The position numbers were made by a program, and so were the translations under genes. This document shows, in pieces, positions 1-6,289 of a stretch of 8,137 nucleotides of DNA (its first letter is position 1; the number at the start of each line of letters is the position of its first letter). The DNA comes from Planctomycetota bacterium (GTDB lineage Bacteria > Planctomycetota > Phycisphaerae > WQYP01). The notes below the pieces were generated by a model that had not been told where the DNA came from, did no database searches, and saw only the letters and a program-made list of their open reading frames with translations. The stretch covers positions 1-8,137 of the forward strand of contig JAJZNY010000426.1 of the NCBI GenBank assembly GCA_021852245.1, in the 5' to 3' direction.

Positions 1-47
1 GTCCGCCAATGGCAAGGCAAAGCTGAAACACCATTTCGGAGCACCGA
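1..47. other. Window edge upstream of the synthetase gene; preceding gene unresolved
   Basis: These bases probably hold the end of a preceding plus-strand gene, but the frame cannot be decided. Frame 3 stops at a TGA at 24-26, 21 nt before the synthetase start. Frame 1 stays open to a TAG at 67-69, which would overlap the synthetase by 22 nt. Frame 2 stays open to 110. No recognisable protein motif is seen in any of them. A GGAG at 38-41 is the likely ribosome binding site of the next gene. Confidence 0.25.
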
Positions 48-1532
48 TTGTTACTGGAAACCATTTTAGAGCAGGGCCGCCAACGCAAACGACAGACGGC
101 CATTGTCGATGATCGCGGCGAGGTGAGCTTTTCTCAATTGCGGGCGGCGGGAAGCATCATGCTGGGGCATATCAATCGATCCCGACGATCCACGGAGCGG
201 ATCGGTATCCTCATCCCGCAATCCGCAGGGTGTGCCATCGCATTCCTGGCGGCCCGGTTGTCGAACCGGGTGGCGGTCATGTTGAATTTCCTGTTAAAAC
301 CGGCGGAGCTGGTGGACATCTGCCGCGATGCACAATTGGAAGTTGTGATCAGCATTACGTATTTCAAAGAACATAACGAGGCGCTCGCGCAAGCGGGCTT
401 GGAGGTGATGTTGATGGATCAACTCTCCTTCCGCCGAATCCCCTGGCCGCGTCGCAGGCCGCAACGGAAGCCGGATGATGTGGCGGTGATTCTCCATACC
501 AGCGGCACATCTTCCTCGCCCAAAGGTGTCATGCTGACGAATGAAAATCTGGATTCTAATGCCCACGCCTCCATTGCCCACGCACGCTTTAACCAGCAGA
601 TGACCTTTCTGGGTGTGCTGCCGATGTTTCACGCTCTGGGGCTTATGGCCACCTGCCTGATCCCGCTGAGCCTGGGTTGCAAAGTCATTTACATTGCAAG
701 ATTCAATCCGTCCGCGGTTGTCGATGCCGTGCGCAAACATCACGTGCAGGTATTGGTGGCGGTGCCGACGATGTACGCTCTTCTGGCCCATTCCAAAGCC
801 GCGTCACGCGAAGCACTGGCGAGTGTGAAGTACGCCATCAGCGGAGGCGAACCGCTCCCCGTGGCACTGATCGGCGAATATCAGGATCGTTTCGGCATTC
901 CACTGCTCGAGGGTTTCGGCCTGACGGAAACCTCACCCATGGTGTCATTTAACGTCCCTTGGGCGTGGAAAGCCGGCTCCGTCGGTCGCCCCATTTCCGG
1001 GGTGGAGATAAAAATTGTCGACGATCAAGGAAATGAAATCAGCGATGGTGGATCGGGAGAGCTTTGGGTTCGTGGGCCGAATGTGATGAAGGGGTATTTC
1101 AATCGACCGCAGGAAACGGCGGAAGTGCTGACGCCTGACGGTTGGTTTAAGACGGGGGATATCGCCCGCCGGGATGGCGAGGGTTTTCTCTACATCACGG
1201 GACGGAAGAAGGAACTGATCATCATGGGGGGAGAAAAAATCGTCCCGGCGCAGATCGAGGAAGTCCTTCGGAAATTTCCCGGGGTCGTGCTTGCTGCCGT
1301 CATTGGTGTGAAAGATCCGCAGCGAGGTGAAGCGCCGGTCGCATTTATTCAATGGAATCCAGATGTGCAATGCAAACCCACACCGCAGGAACTCCGGGCG
1401 TTTGTCTGCCGGTCGTTGGCGGCGTACAAGGCCCCGCGGGAATTCTATTATGTTGACGAAATGCCCCGCACTCCCACCGGAAAAATTTCTAAAAGGCATC
1501 TCGCCGTGCCGACGCAAGAGCAGTGCGTCTAG
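48..1532 (+). CDS. AMP-dependent acyl-CoA/acyl-ACP synthetase (ANL superfamily)
   Basis: Adenylate-forming ligase of 494 aa, which activates a carboxylic acid (probably a fatty acid) with ATP to an acyl-AMP and transfers it to CoA or a carrier protein. All core motifs are visible: the phosphate-binding loop TSGTSSSPKG (151-160), GFGLTET with its conserved Glu (289-295), GWFKTGD with the ribose-binding Asp371, the hinge GRKKELIIMGGEKI (385-398), and PRTPTGKISK near the end with catalytic Lys479. Length is normal to slightly short for the family. The start is a TTG at 48, preceded by GGAG at 38-41 with a 6-nt gap; an in-frame TGA at 24-26 rules out a longer form. There is no signal peptide, so it should be cytoplasmic or membrane-associated. 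The next gene is convergent, 37 bp away. Substrate chain length and acceptor cannot be read from the sequence; long-chain acyl-CoA ligase or acyl-ACP synthetase are the likeliest options. Confidence 0.9.
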   Translation: MLLETILEQGRQRKRQTAIVDDRGEVSFSQLRAAGSIMLGHINRSRRSTERIGILIPQSAGCAIAFLAARLSNRVAVMLNFLLKPAELVDICRDAQLEVVISITYFKEHNEALAQAGLEVMLMDQLSFRRIPWPRRRPQRKPDDVAVILHTSGTSSSPKGVMLTNENLDSNAHASIAHARFNQQMTFLGVLPMFHALGLMATCLIPLSLGCKVIYIARFNPSAVVDAVRKHHVQVLVAVPTMYALLAHSKAASREALASVKYAISGGEPLPVALIGEYQDRFGIPLLEGFGLTETSPMVSFNVPWAWKAGSVGRPISGVEIKIVDDQGNEISDGGSGELWVRGPNVMKGYFNRPQETAEVLTPDGWFKTGDIARRDGEGFLYITGRKKELIIMGGEKIVPAQIEEVLRKFPGVVLAAVIGVKDPQRGEAPVAFIQWNPDVQCKPTPQELRAFVCRSLAAYKAPREFYYVDEMPRTPTGKISKRHLAVPTQEQCV

Positions 1533-1550
1533 CAAAAGTCCCTCATATCC

Positions 1551-1563
1551 CATCGGCCCGATG
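1551..1563. other. Short palindrome between convergent genes
   Basis: The 37-bp gap between the convergent synthetase and protease genes contains CATCGG-C-CCGATG, a 6-bp inverted repeat around a single base. It could help end transcription from both sides, but the effective loop is tight and neither strand has a T-run after it. Only its position argues for a terminator. Confidence 0.25.
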
Positions 1564-1569
1564 CGGAGA

Positions 1570-2511
1570 TCAATGGGGCGCGGTATCTCCCGGCGTGCCC
1601 GCATCAACCGTTGCGACCGTCAGCCAGTCCGCAATCGGATGGGTGGAATGACACATGCCGCAGGTAATGGGTACATGGGTATAGCGTTGTCCGCAGCCGG
1701 GACAGACGGCGTGGGCGGCGAAGATGTCAAATTGTGTGTTACATTGCGGGCACTTGATGTTTAATCCTGCCGGGGGGCTGTTCTGGCACTGCGGGCAATG
1801 GCAGTCGGAATGAACTGCCGGGGCATTCTGGATCCGACCGGCATTGATATACGCGCGGCGGGCGGTAAAGAAGAGGAACCCCATGATCAGAACGGCATAA
1901 ATATTATTTGCAATTCCCCCTTGTGATAAAAGCAGGATCAGCAGGCCCAGCGAGCCGATCATGCCGATGGCGGCGGCGATGCGAATCGCCTTGGCCTCCT
2001 TCATGAACAGCCAGAGGATGCTGGAAAGTATCTGTCCTCCGTCAAGCGGATAAATCGGCAGGATATTAAAAATCAGTAGAACAATATTCATGAGTTGCAG
2101 GGCGGCCAGGAAGTGGATCACGTTGAGATTCAGACTCGCGTGGTCGGCGGCCGCTAGATGATTCAAACCGTAAAACACGGGCACCAGCACCACGTTAACC
2201 AGCGGACCGGCCGCGATGGCCCAGAGCGTGGCGAGCGGCCGTCGTGGGGCATTGACAAAAGCGATGCCGCCGAACGGCCAGAGGATGATCGTATCGGCCT
2301 TGCCGCCGACACTGCGGGTCGCCAGTGCATGGCCGAATTCATGCGTTAAGACAATGGCGAAAAGCCCCAGTGCCTCGGCATAATTCCATACCGGACTCGA
2401 GTACCGCTTAATGGGAGATTGGGCGAAGAACCACAGAGCCAGAAACCATGTGTAATGCAGGTAAACCGTGATACCCGCCACTCTAAAAAGCTTAATTGCG
2501 CCACGGAACAT
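1570..2511 (-). CDS. M50 family (site-2 / SpoIVFB-like) membrane zinc metalloprotease with zinc-ribbon tail
   Basis: Integral-membrane metalloprotease of 313 aa that would cut substrates within or near the membrane. The zinc-binding HEFGH is at residues 57-61 inside a hydrophobic segment. WPFGGIA (79-84) and AGPLVN (101-106) follow, and the third-ligand motif NILPIYPLDGG is at 149-159 with Asp157. Hydrophobic segments near 11-30, 45-66, 95-115, 132-152, 175-196 and 203-216 fit a polytopic protein of the SpoIVFB/group III type. The C-terminal ~80 residues are soluble and carry Cys pairs C239/C242 (with C237), C254/C257, C270/C273 and C284/C287, which look like tandem zinc ribbons. The ATG at 2511 is preceded by GAGG with a 7-nt gap. 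It converges on the synthetase gene. The substrate is unknown; nothing nearby looks like an anti-sigma factor or other classic target. Confidence 0.9.
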   Translation of the reverse strand: MFRGAIKLFRVAGITVYLHYTWFLALWFFAQSPIKRYSSPVWNYAEALGLFAIVLTHEFGHALATRSVGGKADTIILWPFGGIAFVNAPRRPLATLWAIAAGPLVNVVLVPVFYGLNHLAAADHASLNLNVIHFLAALQLMNIVLLIFNILPIYPLDGGQILSSILWLFMKEAKAIRIAAAIGMIGSLGLLILLLSQGGIANNIYAVLIMGFLFFTARRAYINAGRIQNAPAVHSDCHCPQCQNSPPAGLNIKCPQCNTQFDIFAAHAVCPGCGQRYTHVPITCGMCHSTHPIADWLTVATVDAGTPGDTAPH

Positions 2512-2551
2512 GGATGATCCTCAACCAAATCTTTGCACCACGCGAGCTCTT

Positions 2552-2565
2552 GTGCGGTGCCGCAC
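2552..2565 (-). other. Hairpin in the leader of the M50 protease gene
   Basis: GTGCGG and CCGCAC are separated by two bases, giving a compact inverted repeat about 41 nt upstream of the protease ATG. In the leader RNA the outer pairs could form a small stem. No function is evident. Confidence 0.35.
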
Positions 2566-2603
2566 GGCGGAATTCGCCCCATTTATCACTCCGGCCGGGC
2601 GCT

Positions 2604-2627
2604 TATACCGCTATACCACTATAGGGC
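2604..2627. repeat. Three tandem 8-bp TATA-containing units
   Basis: TATACCGC, TATACCAC and TATAGGGC follow each other without gaps. The minus strand, which reads towards the M50 gene ~90 bp away, shows TATAGT, TATAGC and TATAAG as possible -10 boxes. None has a good -35 at 16-18 bp, so a promoter is only possible. Confidence 0.35.
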
Positions 2628-2661
2628 AGATTACGGTAAATGGCGCCCCGCGCCGCCGAGT

Positions 2662-2724
2662 GCAGGTGATTCACGACCAGGGCAGATGTCAGCCGGTTTA
2701 TTTATCCGCCGCTGGCCATCGCGG
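2662..2724 (+). repeat. Dispersed repeat, left copy (inverted relative to 6423-6486)
   Basis: This 63-bp stretch matches the reverse complement of 6423-6486 at about 46 of 64 aligned positions. Identical blocks are gcaggtga, tcacgacca, agccggt, ttta and tggccatcgcgg, and the spacings between them are equal to within one base. The conserved spacing makes chance unlikely. Translating the two copies gives only weakly similar peptides, so a non-coding element is favoured over a gene remnant. Confidence 0.6.
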
Positions 2725-2773
2725 TGAGCAGCTGCTGCCTGCAGGGAAAGAAAGAGAAACCGATTAAACCGCA

Positions 2774-2800
2774 GGGGACGGGCGGGCGGGCGGCGCCGCC
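2774..2800 (+). other. G-quadruplex motif overlapping a 12-bp perfect palindrome
   Basis: Four G-runs of at least three with 1-2-nt loops (GGGG-AC-GGG-C-GGG-C-GGG, 2774-2790) meet the usual quadruplex pattern. They overlap GGCGGCGCCGCC (2789-2800), which is its own reverse complement. The run begins in an accgcaggggacg segment also found in the repeat at 6380-6416. Confidence 0.5.
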
Positions 2801-2843
2801 AGAAAGGCGAGAGTCGAGGGGGAGAAAGTTGAGCAAGCACGCT

Positions 2844-2860
2844 TCATGCCTGCGGCATGA
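2844..2860. other. Hairpin TCATGCC-TGC-GGCATGA
   Basis: A 7-bp perfect stem with a 3-base loop. A T-rich stretch (tgcttttttatc) begins about 10 nt later on the plus strand, too far away for a classical intrinsic terminator, and no plus-strand gene ends just before it. Confidence 0.45.
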
Positions 2861-2968
2861 TGTAGTCTGCTTTTTTATCACGCTAAGAATGAAAGGCACT
2901 AAGATTTTTGAATTAGCTCCTTACGCTTTTCCGTACCCTCCCGCGCGCCATGCGGCCATGATTTTGTT

Positions 2969-3005
2969 TCATTTTTACCGCAGGGTACGCGGAGGTTCGC
3001 AGAGG
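2969..3005 (+). repeat. 'accgcaggg' intergenic repeat, left copy
   Basis: This 37-bp segment matches the reverse complement of 6380-6416 at 30 of 37 positions. It has a weak internal periodicity of about ten bases (acgc.gagg-like units). From general familiarity, units of this style are widespread between genes in PVC-group and related genomes and are often mis-called as short proteins. Confidence 0.6.
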
Positions 3006-3015
3006 TAGAGGTTAC

Positions 3016-3056
3016 TGAGGCCGCGAGCCCAAACACGCGACCATACCACGGCCTCA
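3016..3056. other. Stem-loop TGAGGCCG ... CGGCCTCA
   Basis: An 8-bp perfect inverted repeat encloses 25 bases. Its right arm lies inside the leader-like repeat 3036-3085. The other copy of that repeat (6281-6330) has the right arm but not the left one. Confidence 0.45.
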
Positions 3057-3085
3057 AAATGGAATTTACAATGAAAATATAACGC
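3036..3085 (-). repeat. Leader-like repeat, orphan copy of the RHS gene's 5' region
   Basis: Aligned without gaps to 6281-6330, 40 of 50 positions agree, including 29 of the first 31 and all of tataacgc at the far end. In the other copy this segment holds the -10 box, the GAGG ribosome binding site and the start codon of the RHS gene. Here the minus strand has TATATT, then TTGAGG, then ATGGTCGCG, but the open frame ends after ten codons. The copy points towards the M50 gene, ~525 bp away. Confidence 0.65.
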
Positions 3086-3124
3086 CGGGGCGATGCGGGG
3101 AAATTGCCGCCTGATTGCATCCAT

Positions 3125-3143
3125 CCACCTTTTTAATAGGTGG
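3125..3143. other. Hairpin CCACCT-(7)-AGGTGG beside the IS left end
   Basis: A 6-bp perfect inverted repeat with loop ttttaat. Its right arm overlaps the left arm (3139-3145) of a second hairpin split by the IS, so the two structures would have been mutually exclusive before the insertion. Confidence 0.4.
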
Positions 3144-3152
3144 CCGTCTCTA

Positions 3153-3167
3153 GTGTAGTGAATTAAA
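3153..3167 (+). repeat. IS630-family left terminal inverted repeat
   Basis: GTGTAGTGAATTAAA pairs with the right end at 14 of 15 positions and is directly preceded by the duplicated TA at 3151-3152. Confidence 0.9.
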
Positions 3168-3227
3168 ATTATTGTAACTTATCATTGGGTGTTGCGTGTT
3201 ACCTCATAGAAAGCGAGGATAACACCG

Positions 3228-4313
3228 ATGCGTGTAGCTCCAGCCATTACCGTAACCGAGACAGATCGAAAAACGCTCGAACGCTGGGCGCGGGGACACA
3301 GTACGCCTGTGCGGCTGATGCAACGGGCGCAGATCGTGCTGGCGGCCGCTTTGGGTCGGGACAACCAGGACATTGCTGAGGCCGTTGGGGTAAGCCGCCA
3401 ATTGGTAGGACGCTGGCGGAATCGTTATTCCAAGCAGGGACTGGCGGGCATAGCTCAAGATGCCCCCGGACGGGGACGAAAGCCCAAGGTAAGGGATGCG
3501 GTTGCGGCCAAGATCATTCATGCCACCACGCAGACCCAACCGCCCGCCGGCACCCACTGGAGCACGAGAACCCTGGCCAGGGAACTGGGCGTGAGCGCCT
3601 CGATGGTCAGCCGGGTCTGGCGAGCCAACCAACTCAAGCCCCACCTGAGCCGGACTTTCAAACTGAGTAACGACCCGAATTTCATTGCCAAGGTGACCGA
3701 CGTGGTGGGCCTGTACCTGAACCCGCCGGAGCACGCCATCGTGCTGTGCTGTGATGAGAAGAGTCAGATTCAGGCCCTGGATCGCACACAGCCCGGGCTT
3801 CCGCTCAAGAAAGGCCGATGTGGAACCATGACGCACGATTACAAGCGGAACGGCACGACCACGCTTTTCGCAGCGCTGGACATGACGGAAGGCAAACTCA
3901 TCAGCACCTGCGTGCCAAGGCACCGCCATCAGGAATGGCTCAAGTTCCTGCGTCTCATCGACGAGCAGACGCCGCCGGATTTGGAGCTCCATCTGATCGC
4001 GGATAACTACCACACGCACAAGCACCCGAAGGTGCAGCGATGGCTGGCCAGGCATCCGCGTTTCCACATGCACTTTATCCCCACCAGCAGTTCATGGCTC
4101 AACCTCGTCGAACGCTGGTTCCGGGAGATCACCGACAAACGCATCCGCCGGGGCGTATTCAAAAGTGTCCCGCAGTTGATCGATGCCATCAACGAATTCG
4201 TTGAACATCACAATCAAAGCCCAAAGGCTTTCGTCTGGACCGCCAAGCTCGAACGCATTCTGGAAAAAGTTGCCAAGGCACGCGCCGTCCTCAATAATGC
4301 TCAATCTATTTGA
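3228..4313 (+). CDS. IS630 family transposase (DDE)
   Basis: Transposase of 361 aa that would cut and paste the surrounding element at TA sites. The N-terminal third carries two helix-turn-helix-like parts: [18 protein letters not shown] around 46-63, and a second near 112-131 ([20 protein letters not shown]), separated by a basic GRGRKPK stretch (81-87). The DDE catalytic core follows: Asp176 in LCCDEKSQ, Asp259 in [12 protein letters not shown] and Glu295 in [12 protein letters not shown], 35 residues between the last two as expected. No frameshift or internal stop is present. The ATG at 3228 has GAGG at 3215-3218. The TGA stop falls inside the right terminal repeat, so the gene fills the element. 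Nothing suggests it works with the flanking genes. Confidence 0.95.
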   Translation: MRVAPAITVTETDRKTLERWARGHSTPVRLMQRAQIVLAAALGRDNQDIAEAVGVSRQLVGRWRNRYSKQGLAGIAQDAPGRGRKPKVRDAVAAKIIHATTQTQPPAGTHWSTRTLARELGVSASMVSRVWRANQLKPHLSRTFKLSNDPNFIAKVTDVVGLYLNPPEHAIVLCCDEKSQIQALDRTQPGLPLKKGRCGTMTHDYKRNGTTTLFAALDMTEGKLISTCVPRHRHQEWLKFLRLIDEQTPPDLELHLIADNYHTHKHPKVQRWLARHPRFHMHFIPTSSSWLNLVERWFREITDKRIRRGVFKSVPQLIDAINEFVEHHNQSPKAFVWTAKLERILEKVAKARAVLNNAQSI

Positions 4314-4323
4314 TTCACTACAC
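4309..4323 (-). repeat. IS630-family right terminal inverted repeat
   Basis: Read on the minus strand it is GTGTAGTGAATCAAA, with one mismatch to the left end. It overlaps the transposase stop codon and is followed by the duplicated TA at 4324-4325. Confidence 0.9.
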
Positions 4324-4433
4324 TAGAAGGCCACCATTGACATTCGAGACAGCCGACACTAAATGCACGCCGGTTTTGCGCCACGAAGGGTGAGGGCCCA
4401 GCTGCGGGGCGGCGGGTTGGTCTGGACGCGGGT

Positions 4434-5315
4434 TTATCGGCGCCGCAGCAGCGCCCGCCAAGGCTTTGCCTCCATCACCCTCTTTGCCGTCTCAGGTGCA
4501 GGGAGGTTGATCCTCAGCGTATGCGACCGGATGTAGTCCGCGATTTGCCTCCAAGTGGAGTTAAAAACAAACCTCGTGGTCGGCCACTTCCGAAGGACCC
4601 GGAGCGATCTGAGCCGCACCACCTTTGCGAGCGTCGCGGGCATGAGGTAGGGGTTGCCGGTACCGCTACCCCACCAATATCCACGGTTATTTGACCAATA
4701 ATACTCCGAGGCGGGATGGGGGAGCCTGTTGCCTCTATCAGCTACCCCGACGACCAACGGGGAAAGCGAGATGACGTAAAATGGTGTGTTTCCGCCCCGC
4801 ATCATCAGACCCGCCGCTTTTGCCACGCTGGGAATACTCTTCGCGAGGGGCACGATGTCTCCCCAGTGGGGAGGACCGATGATGCCGAGCCACCATGGCG
4901 GCCAGGGGTGCCGTTTCCGCGAAAACTCGTAGTATAAATAATCCGGGATAGGGAGCGGTACGAGAAGCGTCCTCGAAATATACTGGACATAAATAATTCG
5001 CGGGCCAGCCGACGTAGCAACCATGAATTTATGATAGTAGCAATATTCTTTCGCACGCGTGGGCCGCGCAGCCCCGGTGCTGGCCGCAGCAGCCGGGGCG
5101 CCCTGCGGGTCCAAGCCTCCGCCCTGGGGGTTCACCCCCACAGGCCCGCCGCCCGGCGATTTTTGCGCCGCCGTGTATGCGAACTGCTGGAAACCCCAGT
5201 TTTCGTAATAAGCCACGCAGCCCGCATTTGTCCCCAGGCCCCCGGCCAGCAAGCACAACAGTGCCACGTGCCTCACGTGATTTGTAATCTTGCAATCGCA
5301 ATGAGGTACTTTCAT
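4434..5315 (-). CDS. Putative lipoprotein, candidate immunity partner of the RHS hydrolase
   Basis: Unrecognised protein of 293 aa. Its start is fixed by an ATGA overlap: the ATG (5315-5313) shares bases with the TGA stop of the upstream RHS gene, and GGAG lies 9 nt before it. The N-terminus has a hydrophobic stretch VALLCLLAGGLG (17-28) followed by TNAGC, a possible lipobox with Cys33 as the lipidated residue. Asn at -3 is unusual, so lipidation is likely but not certain. A Gly/Pro/Ala-rich linker (54-85) leads to a Trp/Tyr-rich domain (about 90-265) with a basic C-terminus ending RRR. No enzyme motif was found. Tight coupling to a lipase-like RHS C-terminal domain suggests an immunity protein guarding the cell envelope, as lipoprotein immunity proteins do for some lipase effectors. 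The open frame extends upstream to 5456, but that part lies inside the RHS gene. An accessory or chaperone role is the main alternative. Confidence 0.7.
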   Translation of the reverse strand: MKVPHCDCKITNHVRHVALLCLLAGGLGTNAGCVAYYENWGFQQFAYTAAQKSPGGGPVGVNPQGGGLDPQGAPAAAASTGAARPTRAKEYCYYHKFMVATSAGPRIIYVQYISRTLLVPLPIPDYLYYEFSRKRHPWPPWWLGIIGPPHWGDIVPLAKSIPSVAKAAGLMMRGGNTPFYVISLSPLVVGVADRGNRLPHPASEYYWSNNRGYWWGSGTGNPYLMPATLAKVVRLRSLRVLRKWPTTRFVFNSTWRQIADYIRSHTLRINLPAPETAKRVMEAKPWRALLRRR

Positions 5316-6289
5316 TTGTAGTTGCTCCGGGTGTAGGGTATTTGGTCCATGAGTGTTTCGAAGGCCCCCATGACGGATTTGAGAAGGAGCGTCCAGCCAT
5401 TTTTGTGTGAGCCAGTGTAATAGTAGCCTGCCGGATGCGGGTTCACCGGAAGCCAATTGACCGGTCCGCCAGTGTAAAAATCCCCTTGGGCGTAGTCAGC
5501 CCTCACGAGGAACCTGTTCTGTGCGCCTCTCACTGGGTTCCCTTGTAAAACACCGAAATAATCATTGTCGCCGTGTTGGTAAAAGTTGATCCACTTGGCG
5601 GTGGTACTCGGCTTGAAGAAGAAATGGCCCTCGCCGCCAAATACATGCCCGAGCCATTGGAGGCCCTGGGCGATGGGGTCGACGGTGAAACCGGCGTTCA
5701 CCTTGATCCCTTTCTGCGCGAGGCGCCCGGCGAAGCGCAGTGCCGCCGAGCCCCCGTTGCTGAATCCGACCACCAAAATCGTGTTGTATTTGCACTTGTC
5801 AGGGCCGGAGCCGCCGATGGGCTTGGTGAGCATCGGTGTGACCTGGCTCACGGCGCGGCCGATGGAATATTCCGGGTAATACATTGTGACGGTGTCTTTC
5901 CGACGCCAGGCCCCGGTGTTTTGGAGGAACCATTTGAGATAAGGCTGCGAAATCCAGTTAAGCAATTGATTCGGCTTGCCTCCCGGGTGCTTGCCACGGT
6001 AGCCGCCCAGGCCCTCGAGGGCCACGATTATCAGCTCGTCGCCCATGGGGTCCGCCGCCCCCACCGGCGAGGAATTGACGTAGCCGTAAAGATTGATTCC
6101 GCCCTGATAACCGATTGGATCGCGGGTAAGCCAGCGGCCGAAAGCCACGGCGCGGAGATGGTTGCGGGTTGCCGGTGCTCGGTTTTCGGCATTGCGGCGG
6201 TGGACGCGGCCGTCCGTGCAAATGCCAGCCTTGCCGCCGCACCCTTCACCAGTGCATTCGGGCAACAGAATTTTATTTGTCGCGACCAT
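5312..6289 (-). CDS. Mini-RHS protein with alpha/beta-hydrolase (lipase-like) C-terminal domain
   Basis: Protein of 325 aa. Residues 51-83 are the end of an RHS-repeat core: GRWLTRDPIGYQGG, then INLYGYVNSSPV, then DPMG, the point after which RHS proteins switch to a variable toxin domain. Residues 84-325 look like an alpha/beta hydrolase: a hydrophobic strand, then GFSNGG (175-180) with nucleophile Ser177, then TVDPI with Asp204 as candidate acid, and His239 or His295 as candidate base; GLGG (93-96) may belong to the oxyanion site. The first 50 residues contain Cys12, Cys17 and Cys24 but no YD repeats, so the large RHS shell is absent. There is no signal peptide, so the export route is unknown. 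The ATG at 6289 has GAGG 7 nt upstream and a good promoter. The next gene overlaps by 4 nt (ATGA). Likely role: a lipase/esterase-type effector of the polymorphic toxin kind; a displaced orphan fragment is also possible. Confidence 0.78.
   Translation of the reverse strand: MVATNKILLPECTGEGCGGKAGICTDGRVHRRNAENRAPATRNHLRAVAFGRWLTRDPIGYQGGINLYGYVNSSPVGAADPMGDELIIVALEGLGGYRGKHPGGKPNQLLNWISQPYLKWFLQNTGAWRRKDTVTMYYPEYSIGRAVSQVTPMLTKPIGGSGPDKCKYNTILVVGFSNGGSAALRFAGRLAQKGIKVNAGFTVDPIAQGLQWLGHVFGGEGHFFFKPSTTAKWINFYQHGDNDYFGVLQGNPVRGAQNRFLVRADYAQGDFYTGGPVNWLPVNPHPAGYYYTGSHKNGWTLLLKSVMGAFETLMDQIPYTRSNYK

Larger units (their letters stand above)
2512..3150. other. Gene-poor region with repeat fragments, G-quadruplex motif and hairpins
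   Basis: About 640 bp separate the protease start from the IS element. The open frames here are short, have no ribosome binding site of note and match no family I recognise. What the stretch does hold is listed separately: an inverted repeat copy (2662-2724), a G-quadruplex motif with a palindrome (2774-2800), hairpins (2552-2565, 2844-2860, 3016-3056) and two further repeats shared with 6281-6416. The protease 5' leader lies at its left end. The M50 promoter was not identified with confidence. Confidence 0.7.
3153..4323 (+). mobile_element. Insertion sequence, IS630 family, complete
   Basis: The element is 1171 bp with one intact transposase gene. Terminal inverted repeats of 15 bp agree at 14 positions (GTGTAGTGAATTAAA on the left, GTGTAGTGAATCAAA on the right). 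A TA dinucleotide flanks each end (3151-3152 and 4324-4325), the target duplication expected of the IS630/Tc1-mariner group. Joining the flanks restores CTC-TA-GAA, i.e. a CTAG target, the site reported to be preferred by IS630. The near-perfect ends and open gene suggest a fairly recent, possibly still active, insertion. Confidence 0.93.

Noticed and set aside
2468..2767. Plus-strand open frame of 99 codons over the protease start and the left repeat
   Set aside because: It overlaps the M50 5' end antisense, lacks a clear ribosome binding site and ends in repeat sequence. Peptide similarity to the 6273-6599 frame is limited to a few residues and is explained by the DNA repeat.
2977..3005. 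Possible CRISPR-like or tandem repeat array because of the periodic acgc/gagg words
   Set aside because: The units are about ten bases, without spacers of uniform length, and only three are present. There are no cas genes in the window.
3204..4073. Minus-strand open frame of 289 codons opposite the transposase
   Set aside because: The plus strand encodes a complete IS630 transposase with all catalytic residues; the antisense frame has no recognisable motif.
4326..4433. Possible gene fragment or terminator between the IS and the lipoprotein gene
   Set aside because: About 108 bp with no frame of note and no stem followed by a T-run. Nothing could be supported beyond the right arm of the split hairpin (4329-4335).
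5316..5456. N-terminal extension of the lipoprotein gene to a start at 5456
   Set aside because: The extension lies wholly inside the RHS coding region and would hide the signal sequence. The ATG at 5315 has GGAG at 9 nt and forms a typical ATGA overlap.
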